DNA from: Prorocentrum cordatum
Lineage: Eukaryota; Sar; Dinophyceae; Prorocentrales; Prorocentraceae
Assembly (NCBI GenBank): GCA_963575745.1
Contig: CAUYUJ010006350.1
Coordinates: 1 to 54,309, forward strand
Direction of reading: 5' to 3'
DNA: 54,309 nucleotides
Of the stretch, positions 33,281 through 44,000 are shown piece after piece. A program made the position numbers and the translations under genes. The notes under the pieces were generated by a model. The model worked only from the letters and a program-made list of their open reading frames with translations, ran no database searches and was not told the origin of the DNA. Position 1 is the stretch's first letter; the number at the start of each line of letters is the position of its first letter.

Positions 33281-33775
33281 GCACTCACACAAACGAGCAC
33301 ACGCACATAAGCACGCACACACGAACACACACACACACACATACAAACACATATACATACACAAGAACGCACACATACGCCAGCATGTTCCACACACACA
33401 CACGCACACACACACACACACACGCACACACTCACACACACACGCACACGCAACACATCCACGCGCAAAGGGCGACACACACGCGCAAACGCGCACACAC
33501 GAACACACAGCACATCTCACATACACACAGGGACGCGCACACGCACACGGATCACACAAGCACATAGACACACGGGGGCACACACAAACACCCACACGCA
33601 CACACGCACACACACACACACTCGCGCACGCACAACCCACGCACACAGACGCACACGCAAGCATCCATGGAAACCTACGCACTGACGACCACACGATGAC
33701 GCACGCACCGCAGCCAACTCGGCCCCCCCCCCCCGCGCTCCCCTGCCGCCCCCACGCACCCCCGCCCTCCCCGCC

Positions 33776-33857
33776 GGCGCTCCGGAGGGGGGAGGCACCG
33801 CCCCATTTTGGGGCCGGCCCTCCCTCCGCTCCAACCACTCCGCCCTCGCGGAGCGCC
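33776..33857. repeat. 82-bp inverted-repeat element, copy 1
   Basis: Bounded by GGCGCTCCG and its exact inverse CGGAGCGCC. Inside is GGGGGGAGG opposite CCCTCCCTCC. It sits in a GC island within the CA array. Confidence 0.7.
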
Positions 33858-34595
33858 AGAGGGGGGGGGAGGGGGGAGGGGTGGGGGGCGCGCGGACGGC
33901 GGCAGCACCGCGCGCACGCACGCGCACACGCACATGCGCAGACGAACAACGAACAGGATGGCAAAGAGGATATCACACAAGCAAGCACACGCACACACAC
34001 ACACACACAGACTAGCACACAAGAGCACACACGTACGCCAGCATGCTCCACACACATGCGCACATACACACATGCACACACACGCACACACACACACACG
34101 CAAAGGTCCACACACACACGCGCAAACGCGCACACGCAAACACACATATATACACAAGAACCCACACAGACACACAGACACATGCAGCCACACATGCAGC
34201 CTGACAGACACACAGACACATGCAGCCACAAATCTGACACACAGCTTGAGGAGCTTGAGGACATGCAGCCACACAGACACACAGACATAAACACACGCAA
34301 ACGTTTACACACACACGCACACACACGCGCGAGCACCCAGACACGCACGCGCACACGCACACACGGTCGCGCACACACACACACACACACACACATACGA
34401 GACACGCGCGAGCCCCCCCCCACCACCACCACCACAAACACACACACACACAAGCGCACACACAGACGCAATCGCGAACACCCGCGGCTAACCACGCACA
34501 GACGACAACGCGGTGACAGACCCATTCCCCGACTAAGCAGCGCACTCTACCCCCGCGCCCCCCAGCCGCCCCCAAGCGCCACCGCCCACCCCGCC

Positions 34596-34677
34596 GGCGC
34601 TCCGGAGGGGGGAGGCACCGCCCCATGTTGGGGCCGGCCCTCCCTCCACTCCAGCCACTCCGCCCTCGCGGAGCGCC
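34596..34677. repeat. 82-bp inverted-repeat element, copy 2
   Basis: Same length and ends as copy 1, 820 bp away in the same orientation. It differs at three positions. The flanks are also partly alike (CCCCGCGC.. and ..CCACCCCGCC), so the duplicated block is larger than the element. Confidence 0.7.
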
Positions 34678-34950
34678 GAAGAGATGGGGGGGGAGAAGGG
34701 GGAAGGGGGCGGCGGGGGTGCCAGCGCCGTGCTCGCACACAGACACACACCCACACGCACACACAAGGATGCACGTTTCCTCAGGAAGCGCGCCGCGTCG
34801 CAGGCGCGAGCGCGGGTCTCAAGTGCACACGCGGACATACACGCGCACACTAAGACACACAGACACACATACACACACACACGAATACACAAACGCACGC
34901 CCGCACACTCAATGAGGGACGCCCTGGCAAGCGGCCATGGAGGGGCGATC

Positions 34951-37900
34951 TCATCCCAACCTGTGTGGATCAGAGCGGGGTAGGTCTACGCCTGTCCTGT
35001 CTGTCACGCGGCCCCGTTCGCCCTCTTCGCGTCGCCTGCGCGCGGTCTCCGCCTCCCTCGCCTGCTGCGCCTTCTCGTGAGCCTCCACGTCCGGAATCCC
35101 GATTGTGGCGATGCGCGGGCGCGCTTGAGGGCGCGGCGGTTCGGTGGACGCCGTGCCAGCGCCGGCGCCCACACGAACGACAACGCCAGCCACAATCCTC
35201 GTCGTCGCCCCGCCTCCACCGCCCACTGACGGGGCCGAAGCCCCACAGTGCGCGCCAGCATCCCCAGCACCCTCGGACGCGGCGGCCTCTCGCGCACCCT
35301 CGAAGCCGCCCTGGGCGAACACCTCTGGAGGCGCAGCCGCGGGCGAAGCCTCGGGCAGGGTCCCCGCCGCTGGAACCACCGGCGCAGAAACAGCGCCCGA
35401 CGCACTGCGCGCCGCTCGCTCCTGGAACTCCTTCAACTTTGCCTCCGGGATTGCCCCGTCCACGCGCCCATGCCACCCCTTTGCCCCTTGCTGGCCGAAG
35501 TGCCTCTTGCAGAACACGCCGCATCCCTCCGCGGGGAAACTGCGGCACTGCGCACCCACTCCATCCCCCCAAGTACGAGCCAAACATTTCCTTTCATCGA
35601 TCGTCTTCGGCGTAAAGCGATGCCACTCGCGGTCGGCAGGTGGCGCCCCCACGCCTGGCTCGACCGCGGCAGGAGCCGGGCCCGCGGACGGGACGCCCGA
35701 GGCCCTGCCAGCGTCGTCGTCCTCGCCGCCCGTGCTGCCCAGAGCAGGCGGGGACAGCCCGCGCTTCTTGCCCCTGCGCAACGGCGGCTGCGGCTGCCCC
35801 GAAGCGCCGGGGTCCCCGTCGCCAGCGCCAGGATCCCCGCCACCCGCCCGACGCCGCTTGCCCGGTGGCTCGCCACCCGACGCCTGCTGCCCGGCGGGCG
35901 CACTCGGCGGCGCAGACGGCGCGGCAGACGTGCTGGAAGCAGCGCCGCCGCCGCCATCGCCGCTCCCCGCAGACCCCGCCGCGCGCCCGCCTGCATGCCC
36001 GAGAGGCGCAGTCGGCGGAGCCGGCGGCGCACCAGACGGTCCCGCACCAGCGCTGCCGCCGGCGCCCCCCGCAGACCCCGCCGCCGCGCGCCCGCCGCCT
36101 CCGCCCCGCGGACCCGCCCTGCGCACATACGCAAACACATACGCGCCCATGTGCACCTGGTGGTTTCTGGCGATCTGCGCCCAAGTCTGGAGGTGGACAG
36201 TACTGTCGTCGAATTTGGCGTATTCGTTCACGCCCACGGATGCATACGCATAGTAGTGTCCGCTCGTCGCGCTTTCGCCCTGGTGCACCACGACCCCCGA
36301 GAAATCGTACTCGCACTCGGAATCCACAGGCCGCAGAATCTGAGGAAAGCGCACAGGGCGTCTGTCGTACCACTCGCCTATCACCCGCTGCACGATCACG
36401 AAGAGCACGGGCGGCGACCGCTCCCAGCGATTGCCTGTATATACCCTGATGCCTTGACAGACCCCGGCCGCCGCCCTCTGAGCATCATTGAGGTGAGCGT
36501 GCGCCGGACATCCTTGCCCTGGCTCACCGACATGCCTTAATTCCAGCCGGATCAACTCCTCCAGATCGCACGGCCCCCGGTAGTCGGGGCCGAGCAATTC
36601 GGAAGGCACCACCTTGAGAAACGTCTTAATTTCCCCCTTGTCCGAACTTGCTGTGCACGCGGCGCATCGCCTCCGCTGCCGAAACGCAATGCCGCAGACG
36701 TGCTGCTGGAGCACACTGCGCTGCCCGTGAGCCCCCCCTGCGGTGCAAACGGGGTGTTCGGCCGCGGTAACGGCATGGAGGGCGGCCAGGAAGAACTCTG
36801 ACGCGTCGCATTGCTTCGGTCTCCCTTGCTGATCGAATTCTGCAAATTCTCGCTCACCAAAGAGCCCCTTGCGCGCGGCTATAGCGAGTGGCGCGACGGC
36901 GTCGACCCCCTGGACAGAGAGAGCCGCGGCCTGAGCTCCGAGCGCGCACGCCGCGCAAGAGTCTGCACCCAGAGGGCACCGGCCGTGCTCGTGGAGAAGC
37001 CGACGGAAGGGAGCCAGGCGCAGCAGCACCTGCGCGACTGAGCTCACGAAGCAAGTATTGCCGAGGTTTGCGATGCCCACGCCAGAGCCGCGGCCGCAGT
37101 GCCACTGCAGCTCCCTGGTGACCTCCTCCTGGGACACGCCGTAAGCTGCCATGCACAGATCCCGGTCCAGCGGGCGCAGCTCTGGCGGCTCTGCACCATC
37201 GCCAACAGTCGCCGCCGTGCGAAACATTTCCCCCCAAAGATCCCTCGGCACGACGGTGCCCCTACCGGCGCCGCGGCCGGCACCCCCGCGCCCACGCCCC
37301 CGCGAAGCAGCGCTCCCAGTGGACGGTGCCGCCGCCGCATCTGCGGTCGCCGTCGCGTCGCCGCCGCGGCCGCGGCCCCTGCCCCGCCCCGCAGGCCCTG
37401 CGTCGGGCGCAATGTATGCCGGTGGCACCGTCAGAGCCTGGCCCGGGCGCAGCGCGTGCGAGGGCAGAGGCGTCTGCACAGACGCCGCAGGGGCCACCTC
37501 CCCGTCCGAAGGCGCTGATCCAGTGGCGTCGTCGTCGTCGTCGTCGCCCACCTCGTCACCGACGCCCGCTGAGCTCCCCACGGCGCGAGGCGGGCCTGGC
37601 GGCGACGCCCGAGGCACCGTCGGCGGCGCGGGCGCCGAGCTCGACTCCGGGTTGCCCCGTCCCGCGGGCCCATCCCCCACGTCCCAGCCGTACTCCTGCG
37701 CCCTCTGCTTGGCGATTTCGTAACTCGCTTTGAAAATCCTGCTTTCGAAGCGTTGGACCCCCTCGCGGACGTACTGGGGCGGGCCCCGCTGCAGGATTTC
37801 CCAGGGCGGCAGGTTGTAGACGAGGACGCGATGGGCCACGCGAACGCGACTGAGCATGACGTACAGGTGCAGCCACCAGTCATCGGCGCCCATGTTCATG

Positions 37901-40900
37901 GGCTTCTGGAGCACCATGGTGGCCGCATCCATGCCCAAGCCCTGCGCCGTCTGCACGGTGCGAACTTTCTCTGGCAGCAACGGGATCTGGTACCTCGTAA
38001 CCTTCACCTTCCGAAGCTTTCGCTCGCCATCGTCTTCGTAGTAGTGATGGTTCCACTCCCAGGACGCCCTGTGCGGCGCGATCTGCACGACCCCTGCTCC
38101 GAACCCTAGGTCCTCCGTGAAGTCATCAAACTTGACGAGGACACCGCGAGGCAAACGCTTGCATCGATAATAACCGAGCCTGTGGGCGTCGTGAGTCTTC
38201 TTTTCGCGCCAATCCGCGCCCGGCGTCTCGAACTCTCGCGGGTGGAACCGCACGTCCTTGACTACCCCCACGGCGTCCTGGACGATCTGGTGCTTCGCCG
38301 ACAACTTCACGGTCAGCCGCACACGCATGCCGATGTACAGCGGGCACATGCCGATGAGGTGACCAGTGTTGTTCACGTTCGGCACCTGCAGCATGGCCTT
38401 GTAATGCTCCTCACCGAAGGCCGTGGGGGCTGGGGGCAAGTCCACGGCCTGTACGTACAGCAGCATCTGCCCCTTCTCCCTGGCCTCTCGCACGGCCCGA
38501 TACTGCATCTGCCTGTGCACGGCCTCCCAGGCGATGCCCATCTCGAACCCGTCTTTGACAGCGGGGTCCTGCAGCCGCTTGTCGTTCTTACCGGGTCGGA
38601 CCACCCACCCTTGCACCACCCTTTTCTGCTCGGCCGTGAACTTCTTGCCCTCCCTCATGGTCTTCAAGAACCCCGGCATGAAAGGGCAGGGCGCGTGCGG
38701 AGTAACGAGCCTGTCCTTGAAGCGGTGCGTCTCGTACAGAAACATCGCGTGGGTCACGCCGTCCAAGAATATCGACTGCCCATTGCGGACGTGAACCCAC
38801 TGGTCGGGTGCCTCACGCTGCAGCAGGGAAGACCTCTTGCCTTTGCCGCTCACAGGGCCCAGCTGATAAAAGTCACCCAGGAACATGACAATCGGAGCCT
38901 TCCCGAACATGTGTCCCCGCTCCATGTACAGGTCCACGTCGCAATTGTGCGTCGCCTTCCGGGCTTTGCACATGCGAAACGATGCAGCGCCGAGAAGCGC
39001 AGGCGGCACCATGGACACCTCCTCCACGATGACGGCCTTGAGAGCGTTCATGCGGTCCACGAAATCATCCTCGACTTTCTGCCCGGAGAGCCTAGCGATG
39101 GTCAAGGCCTGCTGCCCGCTCAGCCCGAAGCCGCTGTGGATCGTCTCCCCCCCGATGACGCGCGCAGCGCTGTTCGACGAGGCCACGGCGATCTCCGATC
39201 CCTTGCCGAACACCTCGGCGAACAGACGCCGCAGCAGTTTCACCACCTCCGTCTTCCCCGTCCCGCCCTCCCCGTGCAACAGGAGAGCCATCTGCTCCAC
39301 CGGCTTGGGGCTTTTTCCGCTGCGCAGATCTTCCTCGTATGCCACGATGGCCTCCACCTGGCCCACGACCAGGGCGACCACCGCCTTCTGCTCCTTATTG
39401 AACGTCACCGGGTTGTCCGCCCTGGTCGCCCACTCGTCCAACAGCCTCTGCGCGATGTCGCGCGCCCGCGGCGGCCGCTTCTCGTCGCCGGCAACCGCGG
39501 GCGCCGGCGGCCGACCAGGCACGAGCGCGGCAGGCGCCGAACCCGCGAGGCCGCCCCCCCCGTCGCCATCCCCAGGCAAGCCCTCAGCTCCCTTCTTCCT
39601 GTATCGGAACGCCTCCTTCTGCTGTGCTTTGCCTTCCTCGAACTGAGAGTCGCCCAAGTCGAGACCACCGAATCCGGTCTGCCTTCCAGTACTCGCGGCA
39701 GCAGGCTGCGGCTTATGGTCTCTCGCATAACCCTCAAGGAAGATGTTCTTATAGACCAGGCTTTGTGACGACCCACGAATTTGCTCCAACTGGGCCACCG
39801 CGGGCACCTCGCTATCCGGCACGGCGAACCTGGCCTTCTGTCGGTGCGCCGCCCACGCTTCGTCCGCCTCGCCCTCGTCCACCTCCTCAGCAAAACCGTC
39901 GAAGGCTCCGCCACCGGCGCCCGCCCCCTCCTCCTCGTCCGCCTCCCCAGCAGGCCGATTCTCCGCTGGCTGCAGCTCAGAGTACACAAAGTCCTTGGCC
40001 TCCGGACGAGTCTTGATTCGCGGCCGCCCTTTCGCCTCCGCCTCCACGTCGAGGTTCGTCGCGACCTGGACGGTCCAGCGCGCCATGAACTCGGCGGCGC
40101 TGGGGCGCTGTGCAAAATGGCCCGGGCCCTCCTCGGAGCCGCGATCCAGATCGATGTCCTCGATCGTGAACCACTTTCCAGCTCGCCGCTCGCAAAGCTC
40201 GTACTGCCTGGACAACGCCACCTGCTTCGCCCACCACTCCTCCCAGGCAGGCTTATGCTTCCCGGACGCGTCGACACCGGCCCTGTAGGGCGCCCAGGCT
40301 GCCGCCCCCTTCTCAGCCGGCTGCAACGGGCGAAAAATCACCGACTTGAACAGCGCGTTCACCTCTTCCTCTTTCTCCTTCGAAGGCATCGCGAAGCCGA
40401 AGAACTTGGGCACCCTGAACGGCGCGCCGACGCGGAGCTTCTGCACTCGGGAGGCGGCGGCCGGGTGCGAGTCCGCGAACGCGTACGTCTCGAAGTCCTG
40501 CGCGTCGAAGTGGAGCGGGTTGGCCTGAGCTGTGTACACGTACATGGCGTAATGGTACATGCCCATGGACTTCAGGGGCTCCCTGTCGCCGCGATGCAGC
40601 CAGTCCATCTTCATGTCGTGCTCCTGCCGTGCCCGGTATTCGACGGCCTGCTGCTGCTGCTCCTGCTCGGGCTGGCCCTCCCCAGCAGCACCGGCACCCG
40701 CGCCCTCCCCGACGACGCCGTTGACGACCTCGGCGCGAAGCGTTGCGCGCCCCTCGCCCAGCGCATCCATGATACCGCCCCCCCCCTCGCCGTCCTCTTC
40801 TCCCGCGGCCGGCTGGTCCACCTCGATGTCCTCTGCGCGGGGGTCGGTCCAGAAGTCGTCCCTTTTCTCGTGAACGGCGTGGCTTGCCTGGAACGCCAGC

Positions 40901-41076
40901 GCCACGATCCCCTTGCAATACAGAGTCCAGGTGTCATGGGAGCAGTAGCACTCGTGGCCATACTGCATCTGAAACATCATCTCGGGCAACTTCTTCAGGA
41001 GCGACGTCCTCCTTGCCCTCCTCCTCCGCCGCCTCATCCGCCTCCCGCCCCCCCCCTCTGCTGGAGTCGGAGCCAC
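34951..41076 (-). CDS. Giant Helitron protein, part 4: Pif1-type helicase fused to a ubiquitin-specific protease
   Basis: A 2,041-codon frame. The N-terminal part has GHECYCSHDTW, continuing the Rep region. The helicase has Walker A GEGGTGKTEVV at residues 602-612, VIVEEVSMV, LGDFYQLGPV (about 730), TVQTAQGLGMD (about 1045) and YVMLSRVR (about 1080), the Pif1/SF1B order used by Helitrons to unwind DNA. A peptidase C19 domain follows: GIANLGNTCFVSS with Cys1342, CDASEFF, and GHYYAYAS with His1607 followed by KFDDSTV. It should cleave ubiquitin or a related protein. Next come a Pro/Gly/Ala-rich linker, a Cys/His motif (KCLARTWGDG..AQC..FCKRH..HGRVDG, about residues 1815-1880) and a basic end. 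Preceded by a -1 frame change in a G9 run at about 41048-41056. The frame has no stops, so it may be active. Confidence 0.9.
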   Translation of the reverse strand: MAPTPAEGGGGRRMRRRRRRARRTSLLKKLPEMMFQMQYGHECYCSHDTWTLYCKGIVALAFQASHAVHEKRDDFWTDPRAEDIEVDQPAAGEEDGEGGGGIMDALGEGRATLRAEVVNGVVGEGAGAGAAGEGQPEQEQQQQAVEYRARQEHDMKMDWLHRGDREPLKSMGMYHYAMYVYTAQANPLHFDAQDFETYAFADSHPAAASRVQKLRVGAPFRVPKFFGFAMPSKEKEEEVNALFKSVIFRPLQPAEKGAAAWAPYRAGVDASGKHKPAWEEWWAKQVALSRQYELCERRAGKWFTIEDIDLDRGSEEGPGHFAQRPSAAEFMARWTVQVATNLDVEAEAKGRPRIKTRPEAKDFVYSELQPAENRPAGEADEEEGAGAGGGAFDGFAEEVDEGEADEAWAAHRQKARFAVPDSEVPAVAQLEQIRGSSQSLVYKNIFLEGYARDHKPQPAAASTGRQTGFGGLDLGDSQFEEGKAQQKEAFRYRKKGAEGLPGDGDGGGGLAGSAPAALVPGRPPAPAVAGDEKRPPRARDIAQRLLDEWATRADNPVTFNKEQKAVVALVVGQVEAIVAYEEDLRSGKSPKPVEQMALLLHGEGGTGKTEVVKLLRRLFAEVFGKGSEIAVASSNSAARVIGGETIHSGFGLSGQQALTIARLSGQKVEDDFVDRMNALKAVIVEEVSMVPPALLGAASFRMCKARKATHNCDVDLYMERGHMFGKAPIVMFLGDFYQLGPVSGKGKRSSLLQREAPDQWVHVRNGQSIFLDGVTHAMFLYETHRFKDRLVTPHAPCPFMPGFLKTMREGKKFTAEQKRVVQGWVVRPGKNDKRLQDPAVKDGFEMGIAWEAVHRQMQYRAVREAREKGQMLLYVQAVDLPPAPTAFGEEHYKAMLQVPNVNNTGHLIGMCPLYIGMRVRLTVKLSAKHQIVQDAVGVVKDVRFHPREFETPGADWREKKTHDAHRLGYYRCKRLPRGVLVKFDDFTEDLGFGAGVVQIAPHRASWEWNHHYYEDDGERKLRKVKVTRYQIPLLPEKVRTVQTAQGLGMDAATMVLQKPMNMGADDWWLHLYVMLSRVRVAHRVLVYNLPPWEILQRGPPQYVREGVQRFESRIFKASYEIAKQRAQEYGWDVGDGPAGRGNPESSSAPAPPTVPRASPPGPPRAVGSSAGVGDEVGDDDDDDATGSAPSDGEVAPAASVQTPLPSHALRPGQALTVPPAYIAPDAGPAGRGRGRGRGGDATATADAAAAPSTGSAASRGRGRGGAGRGAGRGTVVPRDLWGEMFRTAATVGDGAEPPELRPLDRDLCMAAYGVSQEEVTRELQWHCGRGSGVGIANLGNTCFVSSVAQVLLRLAPFRRLLHEHGRCPLGADSCAACALGAQAAALSVQGVDAVAPLAIAARKGLFGEREFAEFDQQGRPKQCDASEFFLAALHAVTAAEHPVCTAGGAHGQRSVLQQHVCGIAFRQRRRCAACTASSDKGEIKTFLKVVPSELLGPDYRGPCDLEELIRLELRHVGEPGQGCPAHAHLNDAQRAAAGVCQGIRVYTGNRWERSPPVLFVIVQRVIGEWYDRRPVRFPQILRPVDSECEYDFSGVVVHQGESATSGHYYAYASVGVNEYAKFDDSTVHLQTWAQIARNHQVHMGAYVFAYVRRAGPRGGGGGRAAAGSAGGAGGSAGAGPSGAPPAPPTAPLGHAGGRAAGSAGSGDGGGGAASSTSAAPSAPPSAPAGQQASGGEPPGKRRRAGGGDPGAGDGDPGASGQPQPPLRRGKKRGLSPPALGSTGGEDDDAGRASGVPSAGPAPAAVEPGVGAPPADREWHRFTPKTIDERKCLARTWGDGVGAQCRSFPAEGCGVFCKRHFGQQGAKGWHGRVDGAIPEAKLKEFQERAARSASGAVSAPVVPAAGTLPEASPAAAPPEVFAQGGFEGAREAAASEGAGDAGAHCGASAPSVGGGGGATTRIVAGVVVRVGAGAGTASTEPPRPQARPRIATIGIPDVEAHEKAQQAREAETARRRREEGERGRVTDRTGVDLPRSDPHRLG

Positions 41077-44000
41077 TCCAACCCGGTGCTCTGCGCGTGC
41101 AGCACTCCGAGGTCTCCCGCGATCGGCCCCGCCTTGGTCGTGTAGTCCGTCTGGTAGTGCGCCATATTGATGGCGTCCATGAACACGGCCTCCAGGGAGT
41201 GCAAAACGTGCTCCCGCAGGCTGCCCGGCGGACCGCTGCCGCTCGCGCCAGCAGCTGAGGCGGAGGCGGCGGGCGAGGCAGGCGCGCGCGATGCAGGGCC
41301 GCCAGAGGCCGCGCTCGATGCGGCGCGGCCCGGCGCCCGCGACCTCGGCTCTGTCTCGACGGCTGATTCTGCCAGCTCGCGCTCCGCGCGCAGGTCGCTG
41401 TAGTAGCCCAGGCCCTGCTCCCCCTTTTTGAACACGAACCCGGGCCGGCTGCCGTCGTAACAGGAAGCCGCGCAGAAGCTCGCGGTGTCCTCGCCCTGTG
41501 GATCTGCCGGCCCGACTGCCTGCTTTACGCCGCTTTGTTCCGGCGTCGGCGGAGGCGGCGGACCCAGGTCATACGCAACGACCAAATCGAACACATCTTC
41601 ATCGCCCCCACCCATGTCCCAGATGTCCCCCGCGTCGGGATCGTCCATCGCGGTGGTCGGCGCCCCGCCGAGCAAGCCGCCTCCCCTGGGCAGGCCGAGG
41701 CGGCGGCCCACGGGCAGGCGCGCCCCCCCCGCCGCAGGCGCGCGCACCGACCCCTCGCCCGCTCCGCCCACGCCCTGAGTTGCGGCCGACACCCCTGATT
41801 CCGTGGAACCTCCGCTCTGCCCGGCGCCCTCGTCGCAACCGGTGCCGCCAGTCTCGGCCCCAGCCAGCGCCTCCGACGCGTCGCCGACCGGCTCGGCGAA
41901 CGCACCAGGCTCCGGAGGCGGCGGCACGGCCGGGTCGACGTCGGCCGCGGACGCGCCCCCGACGCTGTCGTCGCCGGGCAGGTCGAGCACCACGCGGTCC
42001 AGACACTGGACGTCCAGGTTGCTCCGCAGACACACCTGGCCCACAGGGTTCGTGCTCCCGTGGTACGGGTGGTACCGCACCACGTCGACGCGACCAGCTC
42101 TGCCGTACCGGTTGCAGCGGTGCGCCCACGGGCCGTAGCCTTCAGCCGGAACGTCGCCCAGATCCAGGCGCTCGCCAGGCGGGTTCCACTGCCCCTCCTC
42201 CAACGGGCCGCACGCGTACTGAACCTTCGCACCTTCCGGAAGCACCAAATCCTTCCCCTTGCGCAGGCGCCGCCAGACGAGAGAGGCGGCCGGGCGCTTC
42301 CTGGACGGGTGGCTGTACACCGCAGTCTCGTACTCGTGGTAGAAGCCAAGCCGGCACACCTTGCAGTGCTGAGGCACATCGTCGTTCGTCTTGTGCTTCC
42401 AGCACGTGGGACCGCACCTGTGCAGGTGGCCACGGATGATACACTTGCGCGCGTCCCGCGCGAAGCAGCCCGCCCAGGTGCGCGCCTCCTCGTCCGGGCG
42501 GTCCGCAAAGTGCATGGCCGCGGTGCCGCCCGCGCGCTCGCGGTACGCAGGCTTGCGGCGGTACTGCGGCTGCAGCGTCACGTGCGCACCCGTGAGAGGC
42601 TCGCCAAAGACCGCCGGGTACTGTGCCCGCTGCTCATGGGGATCGGGCTCTGGATCTGCACACGGCGCGAACGGGCGCTGCCGGCGCGGACCCTCAATTG
42701 CGGGCTGCTCCTGCAGCATCGCTCGCTCCTCTCCGAGATCGATCTTCATCATGGCCGCAACCTCGTTCCGCAGCTCTTCTGTGGACAATTTCTTGTCATC
42801 ACGGACAGAGCGGCGCCCCGCGTCGTACTCCGGCTTGAGAAGCTTCCCGAGCTGACGGCGCGAAGCGCCAGCGATCGTATGGCACTGCAAGGAGAGGTCG
42901 TCCTCCTCCAGCTTCCCGTCCGCGAACGCGAGACGTCGATCCCGCGGGGCGAGCGGAAGCGGCGGCAGCCACTCCCGCCCGCCCCGCCCGTCCAAGCCCA
43001 GCTGCCGGCCCACCTCCTCCGCCGCGTCGAACTGCACGCTGCCGACCCGGGCGAGCACGGCCTCCCTCCACTTCCTCAGACGCCCCTCGAGGCCTTCGAC
43101 GTCCCCCGAGCGCAGCTTCGCGAGGAACGCGCCAGTCATCGGGTGCAGGCGCCACAGGTGGATGTGCGGATGGATGCCGCCGCGCCCCTGCGACTCCACG
43201 GGGCCGAAGTACGCGCGGACGAGCCCGAACGCTCCACACGCCCCCGTGGCGGCCACGCCGTCGGAGACGCCCGTGGCCCCGCGCTGCGGCGTGACGCCGA
43301 CGACATGCTCCAGGAACAGTTCCAGCATGAGGTTCGTGACCATGGCCTGCGACACCGGGTCTGCGGCCACCCGCCGCAGCATCTCCCGCGTCGAGGGCAT
43401 CACGGGAGAGGTCTCCTCCAGCAGCCGCCATTGCTGCACGGAGGCGCCCTCGTACATCAGGGACACCATCAGATTCCGAGTGTCCGCGATGTTCGGCGTC
43501 GTGAACACCAGGGGCGGACCAAAGAGCCGGGTGTAGCTGGTACTGATGTGCCGCAGCGTGGTCCGGTGCGCGTCGGAGCCGACGACATCGCGGTTGCTGA
43601 GCAGCATGCTGCGCAGCGCGCTCTTGACGTTCCGGGGCACGCCCTCGTGGCCCAGGGCCTGCTTCAGGCCCGCCCCCCTGCCGAGCTCGGCCACGACCAG
43701 CGCCAGATCCTCCGGCGTCAAAGCGGCCAGGTCCGCGATGCTTTCCCCGAGGCGGTGCTTGCGCACGAATAACCTGGCCGACTGAATGATTGCCTTTCTG
43801 CGCCAGAGGCAATACTGGGCCGTGAGCAGGTCTGCGTGGCGACGCCAGCGCGGCACGGGCGACTCAGACGCGGCGGGCGCCTTCGCAGCGTCGGGCGCGG
43901 GCGCCCGCGCAGCGTCGGGCGCCGAGACGTCGTCGGGGACCACGTACTCGAGCTCCTCGCGAGCCATGAGGCACCGGCACCACTCGTCGTACGTCAACTT

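Larger units (their letters stand above)
33290..34900. repeat. (CA)n-rich low-complexity region
   Basis: Long CACACA runs with CG, TA and CATG variants, broken by GC-rich islands at about 33715-33900 and 34540-34740. Very long His/Thr-rich (plus) and Cys/Val-rich (minus) frames cross it and are by-products. It lies immediately 3' of the giant gene and may include its 3' untranslated and terminal region. Confidence 0.9.

Noticed and set aside
33089-34525. 478-codon minus-strand Cys/Val-rich frame as a membrane protein
   Set aside because: Its hydrophobic look comes from translating TG repeats.
33168-34853. 561-codon His/Thr-rich forward frame and the Cys/Val-rich minus frame
   Set aside because: By-products of the CA array; the composition changes only where the repeat changes.
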